Shown: positions 1 to 8,206 of the stretch, piece by piece | Layout of the letters: the number at the start of each line of letters is the position of its first letter | Position numbering within the stretch: position 1 is the first letter of the stretch | NCBI RefSeq assembly: GCF_009746585.1 | Contig: NZ_WRPO01000002.1 | Coordinates: forward strand, 310,001-374,000 | Length of the DNA stretch: 64,000 nucleotides | Source: Novosphingobium aquimarinum | Lineage (GTDB): Bacteria; Pseudomonadota; Alphaproteobacteria; Sphingomonadales; Sphingomonadaceae | Reading direction: 5' to 3' | The notes under the pieces: generated by a model | What the model saw: only the letters and a program-made list of their open reading frames with translations | Databases searched by the model: none | Told to the model about the DNA's origin: nothing | Translations under genes and position numbers: made by a program

Positions 1-1
1 C

Positions 2-460
2 CCGGCCCCGATCGAGGCCTGGCGTCTGCTCGTTGCAGTGATCGGCCAGCCCTCGCGCGAGGGTCCGCCCGATGCCGCGATGCCGCCCGTGCTGGCATCC
101 ACTCGCAAGCAGCGCATGCCGGGGTACCGCAGTTTGGGCAAGCAGCTGATCCGGCTCGACATGGCGGAAAAACTGCTGCGCGAAGCGCACGACCGCCGGA
201 TCGCGGCGGGGCGGCGGCCCTTCGTCATCGATCCCAAGCGCGCGGTCTCGACCGGGCTGACGACGCCGAGTTACGCGCGCCTGCTCCAGCTCGGTGGATT
301 TCGGGCGACGCTGCCCCGGCGCTTGGCCGACGGTGCGCACGGCCCGCCCGCCCCCGCGCGCTGGCGCTGGCGTCCGCCGCGCCGCGAAGCCCCCCGCGAA
401 GCGACGCCCCAGGTCCGCGAGGACAGCGCTTTTGCCGCCCTTGCGGAACTCGTCCGCTAA
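2..460 (+). CDS. Helicase-related protein, C-terminal fragment (5' end outside window)
   Basis: The open frame enters from the left edge and ends at a TAA overlapping the next start, so about 152 C-terminal residues are visible. No helicase motif lies in the visible part. The call rests on the tail (a VIDPKRAVSTGL stretch, then a basic proline/arginine-rich end) and on gene order. In many alphaproteobacteria a large helicase of SUV3/COG4581 type precedes an S4 RNA-binding gene, fdxA and carD, exactly as here. The tail is rich in Arg, Pro and Ala, as is common for a disordered nucleic-acid-binding end. The upstream sequence would settle the identity. Confidence 0.6.
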   Translation, partial: PAPIEAWRLLVAVIGQPSREGPPDAAMPPVLASTRKQRMPGYRSLGKQLIRLDMAEKLLREAHDRRIAAGRRPFVIDPKRAVSTGLTTPSYARLLQLGGFRATLPRRLADGAHGPPAPARWRWRPPRREAPREATPQVREDSAFAALAELVR

Positions 461-780
461 TGGCCGAGCGCGTTCCGGTTGCCGCGCTGCGAATCGACAA
501 AGTCCTCTGGTTTCTGCGCCTGACCAAAACGCGCCCGCTGGCGCAGGAATTGGCGGAAACGGGCCATATCCGGCTCAACGGCCGCCGCATCGATCGCGCC
601 TCCGCCAAGATCGCGACGGGCGATGTCCTGACGCTGCCCCTCGGCAACGCCGTGCAGGTCATCGAGATCGTCTCGCTGCCTTTGCGGCGCGGCCCGGCGC
701 TGGAGGCACGCTCGTGTTACAGAGTGCTTGACGGATTGCGCTCGAATCCCATAGCAGCGGCCAATCAAAACGTGGCCTGA
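460..780 (+). CDS. S4-domain RNA-binding protein (Hsp15-like)
   Basis: A 106-residue protein whose first 60 residues match an S4 RNA-binding fold: [15 protein letters not shown], then a GHIRLNG segment and a DVLTLP turn. Hsp15/HslR proteins of this type bind rRNA on free 50S subunits carrying stalled nascent chain. The ATG overlaps the TAA of the upstream helicase gene by one base (TAATG), so translation is probably coupled. fdxA follows after 17 bases. The C-terminal 40 residues lie beyond the S4 core and are not recognisable. The family call is secure; the exact role is inferred. Confidence 0.85.
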   Translation: MAERVPVAALRIDKVLWFLRLTKTRPLAQELAETGHIRLNGRRIDRASAKIATGDVLTLPLGNAVQVIEIVSLPLRRGPALEARSCYRVLDGLRSNPIAAANQNVA

Positions 781-797
781 TAAGGAAAGAAGCAGCC

Positions 798-1136
798 ATG
801 ACTTATGTCGTCACCGACGCGTGCATCCGCTGCAAGTACATGGATTGCGTCGAAGTCTGCCCGGTGGACTGCTTCTACGAAGGCGAGAACATGCTCGTCA
901 TCAACCCCAGCGAATGCATCGACTGCGGCGTCTGCGAACCGGAATGCCCGGCCGAGGCGATCCTGCCCGATACCGAGAACGGTCTTGAGCAGTGGCTGGA
1001 ACTCAACACCAAGTTTTCGGCCGAATGGCCGAACATCACCACCAAGAAGGATTCGCCGCCCGACGCCGACGAATTCAAGGGCGAAGACGGCAAGTTCGAG
1101 AAGTTCTTCTCGCCCGAGCCCGGCGAAGGCGACTGA
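798..1136 (+). CDS. fdxA: 7Fe ferredoxin FdxA (3Fe-4S/4Fe-4S)
   Basis: A 112-residue soluble electron carrier. Cysteines at 9, 12, 17, 21 and 25 and at 40, 43, 46 and 50 give the paired patterns of ferredoxins with one 3Fe-4S and one 4Fe-4S cluster (CVEVCP and [12 protein letters not shown]). The C-terminal half is acidic ([13 protein letters not shown]), as in Azotobacter-type FdxA. A good ribosome site (AAGGAAAG) lies 5' of the ATG. It is the third gene of the helicase-S4-fdxA-carD order conserved in alphaproteobacteria. Electron partners cannot be read from the sequence. Confidence 0.93.
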   Translation: MTYVVTDACIRCKYMDCVEVCPVDCFYEGENMLVINPSECIDCGVCEPECPAEAILPDTENGLEQWLELNTKFSAEWPNITTKKDSPPDADEFKGEDGKFEKFFSPEPGEGD

Positions 1137-1472
1137 TCCTTCGCCGCATGCCGGAGGCGGTCGCCTGTCTTGACGGGTGACTGTGTTTTACGAGCGCCGC
1201 TCTGGATGGGCGCCAACGCATGACGTGTCCCATTCCGGCAAACTGCCTGGCAGCGCGCTTCTGCCTGCGCTTGCCTCTGGAAATTTCGTTGCATTGATGC
1301 TATATATGCAACTCACTGCCGGGGTGTTCTGCCCGGGAGGCAGAAATTTCATTGAGAGGCAGGTTTCGGAAACGCACGGTTGGAACAGATCTCTGACCGG
1401 TGGCTTCGGCGTGGAAGCGCCGTAGGTCGGACCCACCACTTCGTTCCCGGCTTGCAGTTGAAAGGACGATAC
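1137..1472 (+). promoter_or_regulatory. carD upstream region with inverted repeat and paired GAAATTTC palindromes
   Basis: This 336-base gap holds no credible gene; the short frames crossing it lack coding character and ribosome sites. It contains a perfect 7-base inverted repeat, GTTGCAT (1288-1294) and ATGCAAC (1306-1312), with an 11-base AT-rich spacer. The 8-base palindrome GAAATTTC occurs twice (1280-1287 and 1343-1350), flanking the repeat. These lie 120-190 bases upstream of carD, a plausible place for a regulated promoter. The ribosome site AAAGGA at 1461-1466 serves carD. Which factor binds is unknown. Confidence 0.45.
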
Positions 1473-2024
1473 ATGGCAACCAAAGCCAACGCCTTCGATG
1501 TTGGAGATTACGTTGTTTACCCGAAGCACGGTGTCGGGCGGGTCATCGAGCTTCAGAAGCAAGAAATTGCCGGCATGCAGCTGGAACTCTACGTCCTGCG
1601 CTTCGAAAAAGAGCGGATGACGCTGCGGGTTCCGGTGAACAAGGTCGAATCGATCGGCATGCGCAAGCTGTCTTCGGACAAGACCCTTCGCGAAGCGCTC
1701 GACACGCTAACGCTCAAGCCCAAGGTGAAGCGCACCATGTGGTCGCGCCGCGCCCAGGAATACGAAGCCAAGATCAACTCCGGCGATCTCGTCTCGATTG
1801 CGGAAGTCACGCGCGACTTGTTCCGTGCCGACGATCAGCCCGAGCAGAGCTATTCCGAGCGGCAGATCTTCGAGGCCGCCTCCTCGCGCCTCGCTCGCGA
1901 ACTCGCGGCGATGGAAAAGACCGACGAGCCGACCGCGCTCAAGAAGATCCTCGCGATCCTCAACGAGCATGCGCCGAAGTATTACGACAGCCCCGAAAGC
2001 GCGGAAACCACCGAAACCGCCTAA
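1473..2024 (+). CDS. carD: CarD family transcriptional regulator
   Basis: A 183-residue CarD/CdnL protein. The N-terminal RNA-polymerase-interacting module (residues 6-60: FDVGDYVVYPKHGVGRV, then LELYVLRF and MTLRVPV) is followed by a helical DNA-binding domain containing MWSRRAQEYEAKINSGD. CarD binds the RNA polymerase beta subunit and stabilises open complexes at many promoters, including rRNA promoters. The ATG at 1473 is chosen over upstream in-frame starts because it has AAAGGA seven bases before it and begins the conserved domain. A strong terminator follows directly. Confidence 0.95.
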   Translation: MATKANAFDVGDYVVYPKHGVGRVIELQKQEIAGMQLELYVLRFEKERMTLRVPVNKVESIGMRKLSSDKTLREALDTLTLKPKVKRTMWSRRAQEYEAKINSGDLVSIAEVTRDLFRADDQPEQSYSERQIFEAASSRLARELAAMEKTDEPTALKKILAILNEHAPKYYDSPESAETTETA

Positions 2025-2044
2025 GCTTTGCGGGAACAAACACG

Positions 2045-2081
2045 AAAAGGCCGCCGTCCGCGAGGATTGGCGGCCTTTTTC
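2045..2081 (+). terminator. Rho-independent terminator of carD
   Basis: Perfect 11-bp stem AAAAGGCCGCC / GGCGGCCTTTT with a 13-base loop, ending in a run of five T. It starts about 20 bases after the carD stop codon. Confidence 0.9.
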
Positions 2082-2135
2082 GTATTCTGCCAATGCCTTG
2101 TTGTCGGCAGCAATGGCCGGTGGCAAGTTGCCGGC

Positions 2136-2468
2136 ATGACCATTCGTCCAGCCGCCGCCCTCGCCCTCCTCCTGCTGACACCGACCTTGGGCGGTTGCCT
2201 GGCGAAGACCGCGCTCGATGTCGCGACCGCCCCGGTGCGCGTTGCCGGCAAAGCCGTCGACCTTGCCACCACCAGCCAATCGGAAGCGGACGAAAAGCGC
2301 GGGCGCGAAATGCGCCGGCGGGAGGAACGACTGGGTCAATTGCAGCGCAGCTACGACAAGAACATGCGACGCTGCGACGATGGCGACCGGGGTGCCTGCT
2401 ACAAGGCGCGCAACGACTACGCCGAAATGCAGGACATCAGGCCGACCGTTCCTTACGAACCGCGCTGA
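2136..2468 (+). CDS. Small predicted lipoprotein, unknown function
   Basis: A 110-residue protein starting with a lipoprotein signal: a short basic N-terminus, a hydrophobic run (AAALALLLLTPTLGG) and a lipobox ending at Cys21. The mature part is charged and probably helical (EKRGREMRRREERLGQLQRSY), then has a Cys-containing segment (RRCDDGDRGACYKARNDY) where two cysteines could pair. Longer upstream starts would put the signal inside the protein and were rejected. It sits between the carD terminator and the convergent tsaC gene, so it is probably a single-gene unit. I do not recognise the family beyond 'sphingomonad lipoprotein'. Confidence 0.7.
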   Translation: MTIRPAAALALLLLTPTLGGCLAKTALDVATAPVRVAGKAVDLATTSQSEADEKRGREMRRREERLGQLQRSYDKNMRRCDDGDRGACYKARNDYAEMQDIRPTVPYEPR

Positions 2469-2471
2469 CGG

Positions 2472-3431
2472 TCAGGACGCGGCGCGGCGCAATCGGTCGT
2501 TGATGGCGATGCCCATGCCGGCTTCGGGAACCGGGGCCACCGCAATCCGCCTGCGCGAAGAGGCATCGGCATCGTGCAGCAGCGCATAGAGCCGCGCCGC
2601 AGCTTCTGCGGTATCGCCCGAGGCCGACAAGCTGGCATCGCCCGCCACGGCCCCGAAGCCGATATGGAACTCGTCGGCTTGCGCTTCGACGACCCCGAGC
2701 CGGACAGGCTTTGCCGGCGCGTAGTGGCTGGCCAGCTGCCCCGGCGCTTCGATCGAGTCTGAGCGTTCCGCCAGCGCCGGTTCCCCCAGCACATCGGCGA
2801 TTGCCTCGGCCGAAACCGGGCCGGGCCGCAGCACCTGCCAGCCGCCGGCCTTGCGCAAGGCGACGATCGTCGATTCGATTCCCGCAGGGCACGCCCCGCC
2901 ATCCAGGATCATCCCGGCCGCCTCCCCCAGGGATTCCAGCACGTGTTCGGCCCGGCTCGGGCTGATCGCGCCGCTGCGATTGGCGGAGGGCGCCGCCAGC
3001 GGAAGCGCCGTCTCGGCCAGCACGGCGCGCATGATCGGATGCGCGGGGCAGCGCAGCGCCACGGTCGCAAGGCCCGCGGTCACTGCCGGAGCAAGTCCGG
3101 CCTCGGCGCGCAGCGGCAGGACCAGCGTCAGCGCGCCGGGCCAGAATTGCTGCGCCAGCCGCATTGCGCGATCGTCGAATTCGGCCAGCCTCGCGGCATG
3201 CTCGATGTCGGCCACATGGACGATCAAGGGATTGAACGAGGGCCGCCCTTTCGCGCGGTAGATCCCGGCCACCGCGTCTGTGGAATCGGCCCGCGCCGCG
3301 AGGCCGTAGACCGTCTCGGTCGGGAGCGCGACCAGCCCTCCGGCTCGCAAGCGCTCCGCCGCAGCAGCCACGGACTCGGAATCCGCCGGTCGGATGAGGG
3401 GCTCGCGGTTCGCTCGACTGGCCTCGGACAT
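2472..3431 (-). CDS. tsaC: L-threonylcarbamoyladenylate synthase (Sua5/YrdC type)
   Basis: A 319-residue protein that makes threonylcarbamoyl-AMP from threonine, bicarbonate and ATP, the first step of t6A37 tRNA modification. The YrdC domain is clear: LPTETVYGLA near residues 36-45, KGRPSFNPL near 61-69, and a CPAHP segment later. The extra C-terminal part (about residues 215-319) corresponds to the Sua5 domain of the long form, so this is Sua5-like rather than short TsaC. It converges with the small lipoprotein gene (3-base gap) and diverges from the DUF815 ATPase gene. It appears intact and cytoplasmic. Confidence 0.93.
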   Translation of the reverse strand: MSEASRANREPLIRPADSESVAAAAERLRAGGLVALPTETVYGLAARADSTDAVAGIYRAKGRPSFNPLIVHVADIEHAARLAEFDDRAMRLAQQFWPGALTLVLPLRAEAGLAPAVTAGLATVALRCPAHPIMRAVLAETALPLAAPSANRSGAISPSRAEHVLESLGEAAGMILDGGACPAGIESTIVALRKAGGWQVLRPGPVSAEAIADVLGEPALAERSDSIEAPGQLASHYAPAKPVRLGVVEAQADEFHIGFGAVAGDASLSASGDTAEAAARLYALLHDADASSRRRIAVAPVPEAGMGIAINDRLRRAAS

Positions 3432-3475
3432 GCGCCGCCGCTATAGCCCGCCGCGTCAAAAGCCAAGGAAAAGCC

Positions 3476-4333
3476 ATGGATCGAGCTGCAGCGTCGGATA
3501 GGCCCAACCACGATCAGGGTGATCCGCTCGCGCGTATCGCGGCAGCGCTGGAGCGTCTGGCCCCGGCATTCGGCGCGGAAGCGGACTGGCTTGCCTATCC
3601 CGCTTACGTCTGGTCGCAAAACCGCGTGCGCGGCATCGCCAATCTTGACGCCCCGCCCCTGCCCTTGTTGCGCGGCATCGATTCGCAAAAGGAGCGCGTC
3701 GTCGGCAACGTCGCGCGTCTTGCCGCCGGACATGCCGCGCATGATATGCTGTTGTGGGGCTCGCGCGGCATGGGCAAGTCGGCCTTGCTGCGCGCCGCGG
3801 TCCGCGCGGCACAGGATCGCGATCCCGCGTCGCTGGCGCTCGTCCAGGTCGCACAGGATGCCTTGCCGCAAGTCGCCGACCTGTTTGCCACGCTGGGTAC
3901 GATCGAGCGGCGCTTCCTCGTCTTCGTCGACGATCTCGGCTTCGAGGAGAACGATGGCTCGGGCCCACGACTGCTGCGATCCTGGCTCGAAGGCGGAGTC
4001 GAAGCGCGCCCCGACAATGTCCGCCTTGCGGTAACGTCGAACCGTCGCGCCATTGTCGCCCGCACGATGGCGGAGCAGGACGATCCGATCAATCCACGCG
4101 ATGCCGTCGACGATCGGCTCGCGCTGGCCGACCGCTTCGGCCTCTCGATCGGCTTCCACAACTGCAACCAGGACGATTATCTCGCGATCATCGCCGGTTA
4201 TGCCGAAGACTATGGCCTTTCCTGGGAAGAAGCCGACGCGCTCGAGTGGTCTAAACGACGCGGCGCCCGTTCGGGCCGAGTCGCCTGGCAATATGTCGTC
4301 GAGCTCGCCGGCCGCGCCGGGAAGCCGCTCTGA
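3476..4333 (+). CDS. DUF815 family P-loop ATPase
   Basis: A 285-residue AAA-like ATPase. Walker A is GSRGMGKS at residues 95-102; a Walker B-like strand ends in FLVFVDDLGF near 150; a sensor-1-like stretch reads RLAVTSNRR. Family members usually have an N-terminal region about this size and no other domain. The ATG is preceded by AAGGAAAAG. DUF815 proteins are widespread in bacteria but their substrate is not established, so I give no specific role. The gene is divergent from tsaC and convergent with the sugar dehydrogenase gene. Confidence 0.88.
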   Translation: MDRAAASDRPNHDQGDPLARIAAALERLAPAFGAEADWLAYPAYVWSQNRVRGIANLDAPPLPLLRGIDSQKERVVGNVARLAAGHAAHDMLLWGSRGMGKSALLRAAVRAAQDRDPASLALVQVAQDALPQVADLFATLGTIERRFLVFVDDLGFEENDGSGPRLLRSWLEGGVEARPDNVRLAVTSNRRAIVARTMAEQDDPINPRDAVDDRLALADRFGLSIGFHNCNQDDYLAIIAGYAEDYGLSWEEADALEWSKRRGARSGRVAWQYVVELAGRAGKPL

Positions 4334-4348
4334 TCTCAAAGGCGCGGG

Positions 4349-5830
4349 TCAGGGCTCGTCGCGATTGAGCACCCGGTCGGCCCCGCCGCTGAAATCGGCT
4401 TCGAAGCTGCGCTGCTGCGTCGGATCCTGAAGCCCTTCGAGCGGTTTGAGGCTTTCCGTGTCGACCGGCTTGGGCGCGGCCGAAGGCGCCGCTCCCGGCG
4501 CTTCGACGCGCCAGATCACGCCCGAGGTATCGTCACTCACCAGCAGCGCGCCGGTCTTGTCCCACGCCAGCCAGGTCGGCCGGCCGTGCGTATCGCCCGA
4601 TTTCATCAGGAAACCCGACAGCACGGAAACCGGCTTGCCTTGCGGGTTGCCGTTGCCGTCGAACGGCACGAACACCACGTCGTATCCCACCGGCGGCTTG
4701 CGATTCCACGACCCGTGCCGCGCGATGAAAGCACCATTGGCGAAGCTTTGGCCCAGCCGATTGCCCTCGCCCGCAAACAGCAGTCCCAGCGCACTGGCAT
4801 GGGCGCCCAGCGCGTATTCGGGCTTGCGGGTATATTCGAGCATGTAGGTTTCCATCGGCCATTCGACACGCTCGTCGAAATGGTCCTTCCAATAGACCCA
4901 GGGCCAGCCGTACTGCGCGCCCACCGGCACATTGGTCAGATAGTCGGGCACCAGATCAGGCCCGAGCATGTCGCGCTCCTGCACGGTCGCCCACATCTCC
5001 CCGGTCGAGGGATTCCAGGCGAGGCCGTTGGGATTGCGCATGCCCGCGGCGTAGGGACGGCGGCGGCCGGTGTCGGTATCGATTTCCCAGATTGCCGCGC
5101 GGCCTTGTTCGGCCTCCATGCCGTTATCGGCGATGTTGGTCGCGGAGCCGACGGCGACATAGAGCTGCTTGCCGTCTTCGCTCAGCAGCAAGTTGCGCAT
5201 CCAGTGATTGCCGCCCGCGGGCAAGTCCATCCGCTTCTTCGGCTTGCCGGTAAGGCTGGTGGCGCCGGGCTCGAACGCGAATTCCAGCACCGCATCGTGA
5301 TTGGCGACGTAGAGCTTGCCGTCGCGATAGGCCATTCCTGAGGGCGAGCGCATGTCGGCGGTGCGAAAATCGAAGCGCTGTTCCGCTGTTCCGTCACCAT
5401 CGGCATCGCGCAGCAGCACGAGCGTGTTGGGGGATGGCCCGGCCGCACCGACCTGGCCCATCAACAGCTTCATGACCATGCCTTCGATGCCGCCGCCATC
5501 GCGCGGCGGCGAATTGGTTTCGGCCACCAGCACGTCGCCATTGGGGAGCGTCAGCATAGTGCGGGGATGATCGAGCCCCTGCGCGAACCGGGAGACCGCA
5601 AGGCCCTTGGCCGCGATCGGCTTTTCCCCGTCCTTCCAGCCGATCGGTTCGGCGAGGCTGACACTGGGGATCCAGCGCGGTTCCGGCTCGACCAGCACCG
5701 GATCGAGCCCAACCGTATCCGAAAGCGGCCGATCCGAGGGATTTCCTCGCAGGACATAAAACACGAAACCGCCGATGAGGACGGCCAGGACGAGCAGGAC
5801 AATGAGCGTGTTACGCAGGATCGGTCGCAT
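4349..5830 (-). CDS. Membrane-anchored PQQ-dependent sugar/sorbosone dehydrogenase family protein
   Basis: A 493-residue protein with an N-terminal membrane anchor (about residues 8-28) and a six-bladed propeller of the soluble glucose/sorbosone dehydrogenase family. Visible repeats include a LDHPRTMLTLPNGDVLVAE strand, the HDAVLEF and NGLAWNPSTGEMWATV segments, and HGSWNRKPPVGYDVV near residue 380, which is typical of sorbosone-dehydrogenase-like proteins. It is predicted to be periplasmic and anchored in the inner membrane. The physiological substrate cannot be inferred, and no PQQ biosynthesis genes are present in the window. The gene is monocistronic. Confidence 0.85.
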   Translation of the reverse strand: MRPILRNTLIVLLVLAVLIGGFVFYVLRGNPSDRPLSDTVGLDPVLVEPEPRWIPSVSLAEPIGWKDGEKPIAAKGLAVSRFAQGLDHPRTMLTLPNGDVLVAETNSPPRDGGGIEGMVMKLLMGQVGAAGPSPNTLVLLRDADGDGTAEQRFDFRTADMRSPSGMAYRDGKLYVANHDAVLEFAFEPGATSLTGKPKKRMDLPAGGNHWMRNLLLSEDGKQLYVAVGSATNIADNGMEAEQGRAAIWEIDTDTGRRRPYAAGMRNPNGLAWNPSTGEMWATVQERDMLGPDLVPDYLTNVPVGAQYGWPWVYWKDHFDERVEWPMETYMLEYTRKPEYALGAHASALGLLFAGEGNRLGQSFANGAFIARHGSWNRKPPVGYDVVFVPFDGNGNPQGKPVSVLSGFLMKSGDTHGRPTWLAWDKTGALLVSDDTSGVIWRVEAPGAAPSAAPKPVDTESLKPLEGLQDPTQQRSFEADFSGGADRVLNRDEP

Positions 5831-5891
5831 GGTGTCGAAATAGGCTCCCCGCCCACTTGCGGCAAGCGCGCAGCGAGCTAGGGCTGATTCG

Positions 5892-6374
5892 ATGTACGAC
5901 TTTAGCCCCGACCCCGACCGGCCGAAGACCGAGATCTACGCCGAACTGGCAAGCGCCGCCGCGGCAATCGTCGACGGCGAGCGGGACGGCGTCGCCAATA
6001 TGGCCAATCTGGCGGCCCTGATCTGGCAATTCGTGCCTTCGCTGAACTGGGCGGGCTTCTATCGCGTGATCGAAAACGAGCTCGTGCTGGGCCCCTTCAT
6101 CGGCAAGCCCGCCTGCATCCGCATTCCGCTCGGCCAAGGCGTCTGCGGGGCGGCCGCCGCCGAAGGGACAACCCAATGCGTGGAAGACGTTCATGCTTTC
6201 CCCGGCCATATCGCTTGCGATGCCGCGAGCCGCTCCGAGCTCGTGGTGCCCGTCCTGTCCGACGGGAAGGTGATCGCGGTGATCGATCTCGACAGTCCGG
6301 ATCTCGCCCGCTTCGACGACGACGATGTTAGCGGCATCGAAGCGCTCGCGCGGATCGCCAGCGCGGCGCTCTGA
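5892..6374 (+). CDS. msrC: Free methionine-(R)-sulfoxide reductase (GAF domain)
   Basis: A 160-residue single GAF-domain enzyme of the fRMsr family, which reduces free methionine-R-sulfoxide using thioredoxin. The signature is fully present: WAGFYR, LGPFIGKPACIRIPLGQGVC, and EDVHAFPGHIACDAASRSE near residues 97-115. The three conserved cysteines used in catalysis and recycling are in KPAC, GVC and HIAC; an additional cysteine (TQC) is present. Length is typical of the family (about 160). The gene stands alone and divergent from the sugar dehydrogenase gene. Confidence 0.93.
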   Translation: MYDFSPDPDRPKTEIYAELASAAAAIVDGERDGVANMANLAALIWQFVPSLNWAGFYRVIENELVLGPFIGKPACIRIPLGQGVCGAAAAEGTTQCVEDVHAFPGHIACDAASRSELVVPVLSDGKVIAVIDLDSPDLARFDDDDVSGIEALARIASAAL

Positions 6375-6404
6375 GGCCGCGTTGCTTGCGCTTGCACCAA
6401 AACA

Positions 6405-6438
6405 GGACAGGCCCTGTCTGTACGCTTGGTTAGCTAAC
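6405..6438. promoter_or_regulatory. Hairpin and 10-bp palindrome upstream of the glycine-zipper gene
   Basis: GACAG-GCC-CTGTC (6406-6418) forms a short hairpin without a T-run. Ten bases on, GTTAGCTAAC (6429-6438) is a perfect 10-bp palindrome, about 70 bases before the ATG of the next gene. It could be an operator. No factor can be assigned. Confidence 0.35.
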
Positions 6439-6507
6439 GCGGCTAATGCTAGGTTTCGCGACGATGCCGGGATGAACCCGGCCCCCTATCGCGAAAGGAA
6501 TCCGCCG

Positions 6508-7224
6508 ATGCGTATCCGCAAATCTGTCCGGGTCGCGCTTGCGCTCGGTCCCGTAGCCGCGCTGTTCGCCGCCCAGCCCGTCATGGCTCACGAAACCGGT
6601 TATGACCGCGCGCCTCCGCCGGGCTGGTACGGTGCCGGCATGGATCCGCGTGACGCATGGCTCGCCGATTGTCGCGAGCGGGTGTCGCGGCGCGACGACG
6701 GCGTCGGCGGCGCGTTGATTGGCGGCGTGGTCGGCGGCATTGCCGGCAACCGCATCGCGGGCCGTGGCAATCGCACGGCCGGAACGGTGGCGGGTGCCGC
6801 CGTCGGTGCCGTCGCCGGGGCGGTGATCGATCGCGCCGAGGACGATCGGCCGCGCGACGAGTGCGAAGCCTATCTCGACAATTACTATGCCAACTATCGC
6901 CAGTCCGGTTACGGCTATCAGGGTGGTGGATACGCCGGGTATGGCTATCCGGGTTATGCCCAGGGTGGCTATGCCCAAGGCGGCTATGGCGGCTACGGCG
7001 GCTACGGTTACCCGGGTTACGGATACGGCTATGCCGGCGGCGGTTGCTGTGGCGGCGCGCCGATGATGATGGTGCCGATTCAGCGCGCCGAACCGGAATG
7101 CACTGAGACTGTCGAATACGTCTACGAGGACGTTCCGGCACCCGCGCCGCGGCCGCGCTACGTTCCCCAGAAGCGCCAGAAGGTCGTTCCCGACAAGCGC
7201 GTCAAGATCGTTCCCACCAAGTAG
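6508..7224 (+). CDS. Exported glycine-zipper protein with Tyr-Gly-rich repeats
   Basis: A 238-residue protein with a cleavable signal peptide (about residues 1-27, ending QPVMAHE). A glycine-zipper segment (about 70-112: GGALIGGVVGGIAGNRIAG, then GTVAGAAVGAVAGAVID) resembles the outer-membrane-associated 2TM glycine zipper of SlyB/RcnB-like proteins. Then comes a low-complexity Tyr-Gly-rich stretch (about 130-185, repeats of GGYA, GYGYPGY), a GGCCGG turn and a basic Pro/Lys tail with RPRYVPQKRQKVVPDKR. The ATG at 6508 is chosen because GAAAGGA lies just upstream and it begins the signal peptide. It is probably cell-envelope located; function unknown. Confidence 0.8.
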   Translation: MRIRKSVRVALALGPVAALFAAQPVMAHETGYDRAPPPGWYGAGMDPRDAWLADCRERVSRRDDGVGGALIGGVVGGIAGNRIAGRGNRTAGTVAGAAVGAVAGAVIDRAEDDRPRDECEAYLDNYYANYRQSGYGYQGGGYAGYGYPGYAQGGYAQGGYGGYGGYGYPGYGYGYAGGGCCGGAPMMMVPIQRAEPECTETVEYVYEDVPAPAPRPRYVPQKRQKVVPDKRVKIVPTK

Positions 7225-7243
7225 CAACCGGCAGGCCGGCGGC

Positions 7244-8206
7244 TCAGATCGATCCGCCGGTCAACCGCTGGCAGATCAGATCGAGCTGATCGAGCGTGGT
7301 GTAACGGATCGTCACGGCGCCGGAGCGAGGATCGGCATCGGCATCGATCCGCACCGGCAAGCCGAGGAACTCCTCGAGGTGGCCCTGCACGGCCGCGATA
7401 TCGGCATCGTCCTCGCTGTTGCGCGCTTCGCGAGCGCGACGTTGCACCGTTTCGCCCCGCGTCTTGCGGCGCACCAACTTCTCGACATCGCGCACCGACA
7501 TCTGCTTGGCGATCGCATCTTCGGCGATGTCCTCGGCATCGTCGACGCCGATCAGAGCGCGGGCATGGCCCATCGAAAGATCGCCGCGCTCGACATGGTT
7601 GATCACGCTTTCGGGCAAAACCAGCAGGCGCTGCAAATTGGCGACATGGCTGCGGCTCTTGTCGACCATCTTGGCAATTTCGGCCTGCGTCAGCCCTTCG
7701 CTTTCGGCCAGGCGTTGATAGGCCCGCGCTTCCTCGATCGGATTGAGATCCTCGCGTTGCAGGTTCTCGATCAGCGCGAGCGCCATGACATCGCGCTCGC
7801 TGAGGCTGCGCACGATCGCCGGGATCTCGTGGAGCTGAGCCCGCTGCGCAGCGCGCCAGCGGCGTTCGCCCGCGACGATCTGGAAGCGACCATTGTCGAT
7901 CGGGCGCACGACGATCGGCTGAATCACGCCGCGTTGCCCGATCGAACCGGCCAGCTCATCAAGCGCCTCTTCATCGAAGTGACGCCGGGGCTGATCGGGA
8001 TGTGGCGAGATCTGCGCGATGGCGATCGTCATCAGCCCCTCACCGCTTCGCCCGCCGCGGTTTTCCGAGGCAGAAGATCCGACGGGCTCTTCCCTGCGCG
8101 TTTCTCCGAGCAAAGCCCCCAGCCCGCGACCCAGTCCGCGCGGCTTCGCCGCTTTGGGCTCTTGCGGCGGAGGGACCGAAATGCGGGTGACCGGCTCTTC
8201 GCTCAT
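7244..8206 (-). CDS. parB: Chromosome partitioning protein ParB
   Basis: A 320-residue centromere-binding CTPase. Visible parts in order: the N-terminal ParA-stimulating GLGRGLGALLGE motif, the ParB/Srx domain with PRRHFDEEALDELAGSI and GERRWRAAQ, the helix-turn-helix (LTQAEIAKMVDKSRSHVANLQRLL region) that reads parS, and a C-terminal dimerisation domain. The ATG at 8206 overlaps the parA stop by four bases (ATGA), so the two are translationally coupled. Candidate parS sites lie within 1-3.5 kb upstream. ParB loads at parS and spreads, marking the origin region for ParA-driven segregation. Confidence 0.97.
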   Translation of the reverse strand: MSEEPVTRISVPPPQEPKAAKPRGLGRGLGALLGETRREEPVGSSASENRGGRSGEGLMTIAIAQISPHPDQPRRHFDEEALDELAGSIGQRGVIQPIVVRPIDNGRFQIVAGERRWRAAQRAQLHEIPAIVRSLSERDVMALALIENLQREDLNPIEEARAYQRLAESEGLTQAEIAKMVDKSRSHVANLQRLLVLPESVINHVERGDLSMGHARALIGVDDAEDIAEDAIAKQMSVRDVEKLVRRKTRGETVQRRAREARNSEDDADIAAVQGHLEEFLGLPVRIDADADPRSGAVTIRYTTLDQLDLICQRLTGGSI

